NCBI GenBank assembly: GCA_963169055.1
Contig: CAUJFU010000360.1
Location: 1-13,171, forward strand
Length of the DNA: 13,171 bases
Origin: Myxococcota bacterium
GTDB lineage: Bacteria; Myxococcota_C; UBA6777
Direction: 5' to 3'
Of this stretch, positions 1-6,977 are shown one piece after another. Within the stretch, counting starts at the first letter, position 1. Every line of letters begins with the position of its first letter. The notes beneath the pieces were generated by a model. That model searched no databases, was not told the origin of the DNA, and saw only the letters and a program-made list of their open reading frames with translations. A program made the translations under genes and the position numbers.

Positions 1-2640
1 TTTATCGACGATCTGCAATGGGGCGATGAGGACAGCGCGGCGCTGTTGATCGAGCTGTTGCGCCCCCCCGATCCGCCCGCCCTGCTCTTCCTTGGTTGCT
101 TTCGGAGCGAAGACCTCGACAGCAGCCCCTTCCTACAAAAATTTCTGATCCACCATCAATTCTTTGGGGCCACCTTCCCCCTTACGCGCCTCGTGGTCAA
201 AGGACTCTCCATAGCCGAAGCTGCCGAGCTCGCTGCGCTGATGTTGGGTCAACCTTCAAAAAGTCGCTCAACGCTGCTGTTTTCTATCGCAAAACAAGCC
301 GGTGGGAATCCTTATCTTCTTGAAGAACTGGTCCGATACCTTCAGCAACACACCCCCGCAGAACAACTCGCCGACCTGCTTCAAGCTTCCACAGAAGCCG
401 AAGAAGACTCCCCCGAAGGCGACGTCGCTCACAACGAATGGCACGACAAGCTCGGACCCATGCTACAGTCCGTCCAACTCCGTCAGGTGTTCGAGGCTCG
501 CTTCTCGCAGCTCTCAGACAAGCAGAAAGAACTGCTTTATCTGCTCGCTACAGCCGGGCAACCGACCACAAGAAAACTCTTGTTGCGCGTCCTCGATTCG
601 CCGCTTGAGGCCGCAGATCTCGGCCAGCTCCGACACCAGCATCTGATCCGACTTCGTGAGAGCCAGAAGGACGAAGAGATCGACATCTACCACGAACGAC
701 ACAGAGAGACACTGTTAGAGCTGCTTGACCAACACGATACCGAGGCAAAGCGCCAATTCCACAAACGCCTTGCGAACGCGCTCTCCGAAGAACAGATGCC
801 CGACGCCAAGCGATTGGCCTTCCACCTGTCCCAAACAGGCGACTTCTTCGAAGCGTTGGCGTACACGCTTCGGGCGGCTCGTGACGCCGAAGAAGCTCTC
901 GCCTTCGCCCAAGCAGCCCGATGGTATCGGCACGCACTCACCCTCCAGCCCGATATCGCTCAGGAGCGCGACCTCTATCGAGGACTCGCGGGTGCTCTCG
1001 CCGCACAAGGTCTCGGCGAAAGTTCTGCGGATGCTTATCTAAAAGCTGCCGAACTCACACAAAACCTTCAGCGACAGCAGAAGATCCTACAAGAAGAAGC
1101 CCAAAACCTCCAACGCCAACTGCGACTCCAAGCAGCCACACAGTTGATCCGTTGTGGCCAGCTTCAGCGGGGCTTTGACATCCTCCCTCCCCTGCTCAAA
1201 GAGCTCAACCTCCAGTGGAGCCACTCTCCGAGCAAGACCATCTGGACGTGGCTGCGATACCGTATCCGCCTTTTATTTCAACGCTTTCCAGACATCTTTG
1301 ATCTTCCCTTCCATCACAACCAGTCCCTCTACAGTTCTCCTACACAGACGACCGTCGATCTCAAAGAACTTTACGAACACCAAACAAGCAAGCACAAACA
1401 GTCCGAATTTCCGAGCAGACTTAGCCTCGAACAAACCTTGCGTCTTGAGGCGTGTCGTGTCGTCTCGATCGACGCGGGTCTGATCGATCCGTTGCAGGGG
1501 ATGGCTTTCCAAGCGCAACACCTCCTCGAAGCTATCCGCGCACGCGATCCCTACCGACTGGCCTTGGCCTACGCCATGGAAGCTGCTTACGGTTCTTTCC
1601 AACGCTCTAGTCGGAATCACAACAGACAACGCCGCACCGAAGAGATGACCGCTCAAGCGCTAACCATCGGAAAACAACTCAATAACCCCCATATCATCGG
1701 GTTCTGTTCTCTCACCACGGGATTTGCGGCTTTTACGGGCGGTTCATGGCGACGGGCTTACGACCGATGCCGCCAAGCAGAGAGCATCCTGAGAAAAAGT
1801 TGCACAGGCGTGACTTGGGAGCTTTCCAACGCCCACTTTTATACGATGAATGCCCTGCTCTTTATGGGAGAATTTCGAGAATGCCACAGCAGATTGCCGA
1901 TCATCTTGCATGAGGCCGAAGAACGCGGCGATCTGTACACCCAAACGAACCTGCGGCTTGGAGTCGCGCCCAAGCTGCTCCTCGTACAAGATCAGCCCGA
2001 ACGTGCGCTCGAAACGATCGAGTTGGCGCTCGAACCTTGGTCCAAGCGAAACTTCCACCTTCAACACTACATCGAGTTGGTCAACCGAGGCGAAGTAGCG
2101 CTGTACCAAGATCGACCGTTTCCTTTATGGGAATACATCCATCAACAATGGGGACAGATCCGACGAGGTTTGTTCCTTCAAATCCAATTCAACCGCATCG
2201 AATTGTACCATCTGCGTGGGCGCTGTGCGTTGGCGTGTGCGATCCAAAGTCTGGGTTCAGAACGCAAAAAGTTCTTCCGTGAGGCCATGCGCTGCGCAAA
2301 GATCATCGAACGCGAAGTCGTGCGGTGGGCTTTTCCTTGGTCTCTTCAACTGCGGGCAGGCTGTGCCTTTTTGGATGGCAAACCCGAACAAGGACTTCAA
2401 TATCTCACCGCCGCAGAAGCTCGCCTCGAAGATACAGATACTTTCGCTTATACCCACGCAACGATGCTTTGTCGTGGACTCTGGCTCGCAAACGACGAAG
2501 GCGCAAAACTCGTCCGAACCGCCCTCGAATGGATGAGTTCACAGGACATCCGAAATCCTCTTCGCTTTGCGTGCGCTCTGCTCCCCGGCTCTCTCCCCCT
2601 TGACGCCGAAAAGCGCATGATACCGCTCTCGGCCACTTGA
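1..2640 (+). CDS. STAND/AAA-type ATPase with TPR-like C-terminus, probable C-terminal part of a Ser/Thr kinase-ATPase sensor (5' partial)
   Basis: The reading frame is open from base 1, so the gene starts outside the window; 879 codons plus TGA are visible. The first residues, FIDDLQWGD, are a Walker B motif of the AAA_16/STAND type. A helical sensor segment with GGNPYLLEELVRYL follows around residues 100-114, then a winged-helix-like region (about 150-200). From about residue 250 to the end there are helical TPR-like repeats, for example around residues 265-350 and 500-850. The Walker A motif, and any kinase domain, would lie upstream and cannot be seen. This order matches the C-terminal half of large PknK-like kinase/ATPase proteins common in Myxococcota, which are thought to couple signal sensing by the repeats to ATPase switching and kinase output. 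It could instead be a kinase-less STAND regulator. The ATPase call is firm; the kinase call is inference. The gene converges on the Tricorn gene. Confidence 0.75.
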   Translation, partial: FIDDLQWGDEDSAALLIELLRPPDPPALLFLGCFRSEDLDSSPFLQKFLIHHQFFGATFPLTRLVVKGLSIAEAAELAALMLGQPSKSRSTLLFSIAKQAGGNPYLLEELVRYLQQHTPAEQLADLLQASTEAEEDSPEGDVAHNEWHDKLGPMLQSVQLRQVFEARFSQLSDKQKELLYLLATAGQPTTRKLLLRVLDSPLEAADLGQLRHQHLIRLRESQKDEEIDIYHERHRETLLELLDQHDTEAKRQFHKRLANALSEEQMPDAKRLAFHLSQTGDFFEALAYTLRAARDAEEALAFAQAARWYRHALTLQPDIAQERDLYRGLAGALAAQGLGESSADAYLKAAELTQNLQRQQKILQEEAQNLQRQLRLQAATQLIRCGQLQRGFDILPPLLKELNLQWSHSPSKTIWTWLRYRIRLLFQRFPDIFDLPFHHNQSLYSSPTQTTVDLKELYEHQTSKHKQSEFPSRLSLEQTLRLEACRVVSIDAGLIDPLQGMAFQAQHLLEAIRARDPYRLALAYAMEAAYGSFQRSSRNHNRQRRTEEMTAQALTIGKQLNNPHIIGFCSLTTGFAAFTGGSWRRAYDRCRQAESILRKSCTGVTWELSNAHFYTMNALLFMGEFRECHSRLPIILHEAEERGDLYTQTNLRLGVAPKLLLVQDQPERALETIELALEPWSKRNFHLQHYIELVNRGEVALYQDRPFPLWEYIHQQWGQIRRGLFLQIQFNRIELYHLRGRCALACAIQSLGSERKKFFREAMRCAKIIEREVVRWAFPWSLQLRAGCAFLDGKPEQGLQYLTAAEARLEDTDTFAYTHATMLCRGLWLANDEGAKLVRTALEWMSSQDIRNPLRFACALLPGSLPLDAEKRMIPLSAT

Positions 2641-2693
2641 TCAACGAGAACACAGCCAAGAAAAACCCCGTGTTCGCGGAACTTCAAGCGGAA

Positions 2694-2734
2694 CCGTTGT
2701 TGGTGTGAAAAACTTGCGATCACACCAACAACGG
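2694..2734 (+). terminator. Perfect 14-bp hairpin after the ATPase gene
   Basis: The arms CCGTTGTTGGTGTG (2694-2707) and CACACCAACAACGG (2721-2734) are exact reverse complements around a 13-base loop. The hairpin begins 53 bases after the TGA of the upstream gene and lies in a convergent gap. No T-tract follows, so it is not a textbook intrinsic terminator. It could block readthrough in both directions, protect 3' ends, or act with Rho. Its right arm runs into the dispersed 80-base repeat. Confidence 0.6.
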
Positions 2735-2785
2735 GGTCAAGGGGCCTTCGGTCCCTTGTGGGGTGTGGGGCAACGCCCCATAAAC
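2706..2785 (+). repeat. Dispersed palindromic (REP-like) repeat, copy 1
   Basis: This 80-base element matches the reverse complement of 10985-11064. Shared blocks in order are TGAAAAAC, GATC with CCAA, ACGGGGTCAAGGGG, a variable 8-base loop, CCCTTGTGGGGTGTGGGG, and a short hairpin ending in CCCCA. It can fold into two stem-loops: CAAGGGG paired with TCCCTTG around a short loop (2738-2758, one G-T wobble), and TGGGGC-AAC-GCCCCA (2766-2780). It lies between two convergent genes. It has no coding capacity and no target-site duplication that I can see. Confidence 0.75.
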
Positions 2786-2829
2786 ACCATCCCACCGCAA
2801 ATTCCTGTGCTGCTGGATGTTGAGAAAGA

Positions 2830-5800
2830 TTAGTTTTCTTTAGGGAGGCGGATGGGGGCGGGTTGGGCTTCTTGGGTCCATTGCTTCCATTGTTCGAGGA
2901 AGCCGGGGATCGACTTGTCGGGAGAGGCAGGGAATTTCAGCGGTGGGATAGGGGATTGTTGGAGCAGATCAAGCAGGTGTTTGGTCACTTTCTTCAATTG
3001 TCGATCATACTTCTTCTCAATATCTTCAGGAAGGTTATCGACGATCACATCAGGAGTGACGCCTTGATTTTCGATCCGCCAGCCATCTTGACGGGACCAC
3101 CAAGCAAACTCGGGCTGTGTTGTCATACCGCGATCCAAAAAGAACTTGCCACCGCGAATTCCGACCACGCCGCCCCACGTGCGCGTGCCAAACACTTTCC
3201 CCATCTTGAGGATCTGGAAAGAACGGCAAAAGATATCGCCGTCCGAGCCTGCATTTTGATTGGTCAAAACGGCCATGTGTCCGCGAAAAGCAGCCGAAGG
3301 AGCCGTCCAAAAAGCGGTTTTGACGTTGCGTGCGGTAAAGGCTGCCCAGATACGACGAGCGAGTTTTTGGATCAGGATCTGCGAGACGTTGCCTCCGCCG
3401 TTTCCGCGCACATCGATCAAAAGAGCGTGCTTGTGAAGCTGGGGATACCACATACGATAAAAGGCAACGAGTCCATTGGCCGACATATCGGGAAGATGGA
3501 GATAAGCAACACGCCCTCCGCTCCATTTGTCCACCAAAAGGCGGCGGCTTTCGACCCAATCGATATAACGCAGTTGGCTGTCTTGCCCTGCATAGATGGC
3601 TTTGACCAAGACACGACGGGCGCCTTGGCGCGTGGGTTTGTCGTTGACGAGCAACATCACAGTTTTACCAGCCGTGTTCTGAAGGGACGCATACATCGAG
3701 GTTTTGGTGGTGAGGGGCTGGCCGTTGATGGCGAGAACATAAGTGCCGTTTTGGATTCCGAGATGATGGGCGGCAAGCGGCGAAGCAAGGTGTTGCGCCC
3801 AAGGCGCGCCGCGCAAGATGTGCTTGACTTTGTAAAACCCGCTTGCATCGGCCTCAAAGTCAGCCCCAAGAAGCCCATGCGCGATCCACTCGACAGGGCG
3901 GCGATCTCCACCAAAAACATAGGTATGCGAAGTTCCCAACTCACCGATCAATTCGCCGATCAGATCGTTGAGATCACCCCGCGTCAAAAGGCGCGGTAGC
4001 AGCTTGAGATAACGTGCCCCGATCTTGTCCCATTGGATCTTGGCCATATCTGCCGCCCAGTAAAAGTCGCGTTGAAGTCGCCACGCTTCTTTAAGGATCT
4101 GCGCCCATTCTTGGGCAGGTTTGACGCGAAACTTGGAGAGAGAAGACAGATCCACGATCCCAACATCGCCCTTTGGGGCGGTAGGGGCTTGGCTAGAAAA
4201 GACTTGAAAACGCATTCCACGGCGGATCGCCACTTTGTTGCCATCGTCCGAGATATCGTAGCTATGAATGCTCGGTGCGATCGTTAGAACCTTTTTATTT
4301 TTAAGATCAAAGGCATGCAAGGTATTGACAGGCGACTGCCAACGTGCCCGCGACATCACGCCAAAGGTGGGACGGCTCATCCAAAACAAGCGTCCTTTGG
4401 CTGCTCGCAGCGCAAAATAATGTCCCGCAGGGATCTCCTGCAACAAAGTGGCTCGATCTTCGAGGCCCTCAGAGATCACGACGATCTGAGGCGGTGCTTT
4501 TTTCTTTTGCTCTTTTTTCTTCGAGTTTTTTGCTCTTTTTTCTTTTGTTTTCCGATGTTGTTTTCCAGCATTTGAATCGGGCGAAGCTGTTTTCGTAGCG
4601 TGTTGTGTGCCTTTTCCGACCGAAGGCTCGGCGGTCTTGGCTGGCTGTGTGGTAGGCGTCTTGGCTGAGGAGGAGGCGGCGGCGGTGATCTTGGTGCTGG
4701 ATAAGTCCGTTTTTTGTTGGGCCTCTGCTTTGGTTCGTGCGTCGATCAAAGCATCTTGGATACGATAAAGCGTGGGGGTTTTGGGTTCGAGAGAAAGAGC
4801 GTAGACACGCGTTGTTTTGTCCACGATATCGAGAAAATCAAAGTTCCCGAATATCGGGTCAAAAGAACGATCCGACAGAAAGTACAGAGTTTTTCCATCA
4901 TCCGAAAAAGTAGGAGCATAATCATTCGTCCAATCCCGTGTTGCACGAATACTGGCTTTTTTCTGGATATCATAGAGGAAGATCGAGGACAATCGATTCT
5001 TTTCGGCTTTGACGTACGCGACGTAGCGACTGTCTGGGGAAAAGAAGTAGGTATAGATCTCCCAAGTTTCGGATCGATCGACCCGTTGCGTCTTTCCTGT
5101 GGCGATCTCCACCAACCACAGATTGAGATCTTTGTCTGAAAATAAGGCCCATTTTCCGTCGGGCGAAGAAACGGGCCAAAAGCGCCAGACTTTTCCACCT
5201 GTGGTCACGGCTTTGGGCGGATCTTCGCCAAGCGCGTCGTAGATATTTATTTCATCTTCGCCCGAAGCATCGGACATTGCGATGATCTTGTCTCCGCTTG
5301 GTAGAAAAGAAGGGAATTTTTCTCGACTGTTGGAAGATGCGGTGACACGGACAGGATAGCCGCCTTTTTGAGTGGGGACTTGGAAGATATCGCCGCGTAC
5401 GTTGAGGACAAGGCGATCTCCCGTTTTGTCGAGATCAAAGTAGTTTTCAAAATAGGCAAACCCGGGGATATAACGCGGGCGGCGACGGATCGCGTCGGTA
5501 GTTAGGCGGATATCGACGCGAGTGGTTAGGTTGGTGGTCAGATCCAAACACCAGATATCCGCGCCACCTTGGTACACAATGCGATCGCCCCCAAGCGACG
5601 CCCATCGAACATCCCAGATCTCATGAAAGGTGTGTTGAAGGATCTGTTTTCGTTGCAGATCCATCGAAAAGATGTTGCGCGTCCCTGAACGATCCGAAAC
5701 AAAGTAGACGCGGTCTTTGTACCACATCGGATGAACGTCTGTTCCGGGAAAAGTGGTCAACTTCTGAAATCGTTGCGTTTTGAGATCACCCAACCAGATA

Positions 5801-6459
5801 TCTTGCGCCCATCCGCCTGTGTAGCGCTTCCAAGTGCGAAGTTCACGGAAGCCTCGATTGAAGGCGACACGTTGGCCGTCTGGTGAAAACGCAAGGGCCG
5901 CAGCATGGCCAACAGGGAAGCGCGTGATCGGCCCTTTGCCCGATACATGGACTTTGTACAAGAACCAGTTCCAAAAGTGATAACGACGGCGGGACATAAA
6001 GAGGATGTGCTGGCTGTCTGGAGTCCAAGCCACAGGGATATCGGGTCCGGGGCGAAAGGTCAGACGACGGGGAGAGCCGCCACCTGCGGGCATCACATAA
6101 AGATCGTTGTCTCCCTCGTAATCTGCGGAAAAAGCGAGCCACTTTCCGTCTGGTGAAAAACGCGGCATGACTTCGCCGCCGGGATGAACGGTCAAACGAC
6201 GCGCTTTCCCGCCTTCGAGCGGAACCGACCACAGATCGCCCTCAGCCACAAAAACAATCCGCTTTCCGTGGATCGTAGGTTGGCGATAGTACCCCGCGAT
6301 CCCCCCCTTCGATACGCTGCTTTGCGCCGAAGCTTGGGATCCCCACATCCCCCCAAAAAGTACCCAACCAAGGCATAACGCCCCAAGACGACCAAGCGAA
6401 CGAAGCCAAAGGCCCCCAAACAGATCGTGAACGGACGAAAAACGATCAATAACGTTCAA
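2830..6459 (-). CDS. Exported Tricorn-family serine protease (S41 fold), 1209 aa
   Basis: Tricorn is a large peptidase that trims oligopeptides using beta-propeller gates. Residues 1-45 are an export signal (arginines, a hydrophobic stretch, then ASA before QS), implying a periplasmic enzyme. Blades with FSPDG-type PD40 repeats fill about 50-330 (first propeller) and 335-750 (second). After them come a helical C1 domain (about 780-850), a PDZ domain (about 855-950) and the C2 peptidase domain. The catalytic set is present: Ser844-His845 in GTSHTY, nucleophile Ser1072 in NAGSDGDIF, and Glu1130 in IENQG, matching the Ser/His/Ser/Glu tetrad of archaeal Tricorn. A low-complexity Ala/Thr then Lys-rich insert (about 573-656) interrupts the second propeller. 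The start is a TTG at 6459, chosen because GGAGG lies 7 bases upstream; an earlier TTG at 6495 lacks a good ribosome site. No Tricorn-interacting factor genes lie nearby. Confidence 0.93.
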   Translation of the reverse strand: MNVIDRFSSVHDLFGGLWLRSLGRLGALCLGWVLFGGMWGSQASAQSSVSKGGIAGYYRQPTIHGKRIVFVAEGDLWSVPLEGGKARRLTVHPGGEVMPRFSPDGKWLAFSADYEGDNDLYVMPAGGGSPRRLTFRPGPDIPVAWTPDSQHILFMSRRRYHFWNWFLYKVHVSGKGPITRFPVGHAAALAFSPDGQRVAFNRGFRELRTWKRYTGGWAQDIWLGDLKTQRFQKLTTFPGTDVHPMWYKDRVYFVSDRSGTRNIFSMDLQRKQILQHTFHEIWDVRWASLGGDRIVYQGGADIWCLDLTTNLTTRVDIRLTTDAIRRRPRYIPGFAYFENYFDLDKTGDRLVLNVRGDIFQVPTQKGGYPVRVTASSNSREKFPSFLPSGDKIIAMSDASGEDEINIYDALGEDPPKAVTTGGKVWRFWPVSSPDGKWALFSDKDLNLWLVEIATGKTQRVDRSETWEIYTYFFSPDSRYVAYVKAEKNRLSSIFLYDIQKKASIRATRDWTNDYAPTFSDDGKTLYFLSDRSFDPIFGNFDFLDIVDKTTRVYALSLEPKTPTLYRIQDALIDARTKAEAQQKTDLSSTKITAAASSSAKTPTTQPAKTAEPSVGKGTQHATKTASPDSNAGKQHRKTKEKRAKNSKKKEQKKKAPPQIVVISEGLEDRATLLQEIPAGHYFALRAAKGRLFWMSRPTFGVMSRARWQSPVNTLHAFDLKNKKVLTIAPSIHSYDISDDGNKVAIRRGMRFQVFSSQAPTAPKGDVGIVDLSSLSKFRVKPAQEWAQILKEAWRLQRDFYWAADMAKIQWDKIGARYLKLLPRLLTRGDLNDLIGELIGELGTSHTYVFGGDRRPVEWIAHGLLGADFEADASGFYKVKHILRGAPWAQHLASPLAAHHLGIQNGTYVLAINGQPLTTKTSMYASLQNTAGKTVMLLVNDKPTRQGARRVLVKAIYAGQDSQLRYIDWVESRRLLVDKWSGGRVAYLHLPDMSANGLVAFYRMWYPQLHKHALLIDVRGNGGGNVSQILIQKLARRIWAAFTARNVKTAFWTAPSAAFRGHMAVLTNQNAGSDGDIFCRSFQILKMGKVFGTRTWGGVVGIRGGKFFLDRGMTTQPEFAWWSRQDGWRIENQGVTPDVIVDNLPEDIEKKYDRQLKKVTKHLLDLLQQSPIPPLKFPASPDKSIPGFLEQWKQWTQEAQPAPIRLPKEN

Positions 6460-6466
6460 AGCGCAG

Positions 6467-6471
6467 CCTCC
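6467..6471 (-). promoter_or_regulatory. Ribosome binding site that sets the TTG start of the Tricorn gene
   Basis: On the minus strand GGAGG (6471-6467) is followed by 7 bases and then TTG (6459-6457). It is the best-placed Shine-Dalgarno site for any candidate start ahead of the signal peptide. Confidence 0.65.
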
Positions 6472-6578
6472 GATCCAACGCAAGCAACAGGGCAAGCCAC
6501 CAAGCAGCGTTCCCTCTGCCTTCGCGGCACTGTGTGATGAAAAGCAAAAGAAATGGCCGAAAGATCTCGCGCTTTACT

Positions 6579-6606
6579 GCTACAAGAGAGCACCAAGCGA
6601 AGTCAA
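6579..6606 (-). promoter_or_regulatory. Weak candidate promoter for the Tricorn gene
   Basis: On the minus strand TTGACT (6606-6601) is followed by a 16-base spacer and TGTAGC (6584-6579). The -35 is 5/6 to consensus, the -10 only 3/6. It would give a leader of a little over 110 bases. Tentative. Confidence 0.22.
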
Positions 6607-6811
6607 GAACCACCCCCTCGCTTCCGTCGCTCGAATGGCGTGTGCTCAAAGAAGGCTTCACATTCTTCGATGGATCGCGTCTAGCAAGACCAAAACAACT
6701 GTGTTTGTTTTGTTTTGTTAAAACATTACAACGATTCACTCTTTGATTTCAAGATCGTAATAAAACTTCACAAAACATCTAAATCGGGACACTCTCTGAT
6801 GTTTTTTCCTG

Positions 6812-6840
6812 TTGACAGCCCACCCAAGATGATGTATCCC
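6812..6840 (+). promoter_or_regulatory. Candidate sigma-70-type promoter for the DUF4912/GH57 genes
   Basis: A consensus -35 TTGACA (6812-6817) is followed by exactly 17 bases and TATCCC (6835-6840), a poor -10 that keeps the first TAT. It lies just downstream of the AT-rich dyads and would start a leader of roughly 130 bases before the ATG at 6978. The -10 is the weak point. A second, poorer candidate is TTCACT plus 17 bases plus TAATAA near 6736-6764. Confidence 0.35.
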
Positions 6841-6848
6841 CCCTGCCC

Positions 6849-6959
6849 GTTTGGGAGAGATCCCCCACCCCGCAACAGATCGCTTCTCGATCTCCAAGAC
6901 TGAAGCGCGTGTTTCAAGGCCGAGACGTGCTTCTCCCCCAAACATCCCGCTGGGGTTTG
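6849..6959 (+). promoter_or_regulatory. Foldable 5' leader with two competing hairpins upstream of the DUF4912 gene
   Basis: GTTTGGGAGA (6849-6858) can pair with TCTCCCCCAAAC (6932-6943), leaving a two-C bulge, and encloses a hairpin AGATCG/CGATCT (6877-6893, 5-base loop). The bases CAAAC at 6939-6943 can instead pair with GTTTG (6955-6959) in a local hairpin with a CCC/GGG stem and a GCT loop. The two folds exclude each other, and the second ends 5 bases before the ribosome site AGGAG (6965-6969). It matches no riboswitch class I know. Confidence 0.3.
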
Positions 6960-6964
6960 AACAC

Positions 6965-6969
6965 AGGAG
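6965..6969 (+). promoter_or_regulatory. Ribosome binding site that sets the ATG start at 6978
   Basis: AGGAG lies 8 bases before ATG at 6978. The same frame can be read from a GTG at 6909, but that codon lacks a clear ribosome site, and the extra 23 residues are not part of the first Rho_N-like motif. Confidence 0.6.
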
Positions 6970-6977
6970 CTGGTCGG

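Larger units (their letters stand above)
6460..6977. other. Divergent intergenic region between the Tricorn and DUF4912 genes
   Basis: This 518-base gap separates two divergent starts. The half near the Tricorn gene has no convincing protein: short frames on both strands are rich in odd residues and lack ribosome sites. The middle (about 6685-6780) is AT-rich and holds an 8-bp dyad CAAAACAA/TTGTTTTG (6691-6712, 6-base loop), an overlapping TGTTTT/AAAACA dyad (6711-6725), and a further AAAACATC at about 6774, so the motif AAAACA recurs. These could be operator sites, but no known regulator consensus was recognised. The right part holds a candidate promoter and a leader that can fold. Confidence 0.6.

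Noticed and set aside
2863-3999. 378-codon open frame on the plus strand inside the Tricorn gene
   Set aside because: It lies antisense to the conserved peptidase and PDZ domains, has no ribosome site or family motif, and is explained by codon bias of the real gene.
4496-4560. Programmed frameshift at the A-rich runs of the Lys-rich insert
   Set aside because: The AAAAAAG run is not in the frame needed for -1 slippage, and the zero frame continues into the conserved catalytic domain.
6460-6495. TTG at 6495 as the Tricorn start
   Set aside because: It would put 12 more residues before the signal peptide; the GGAGG at 6467-6471 points to the TTG at 6459.
6446-6739. 97-codon minus-strand frame upstream of the Tricorn gene
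   Set aside because: It overlaps the Tricorn start and its ribosome site, shows no motif, and covers a likely leader.
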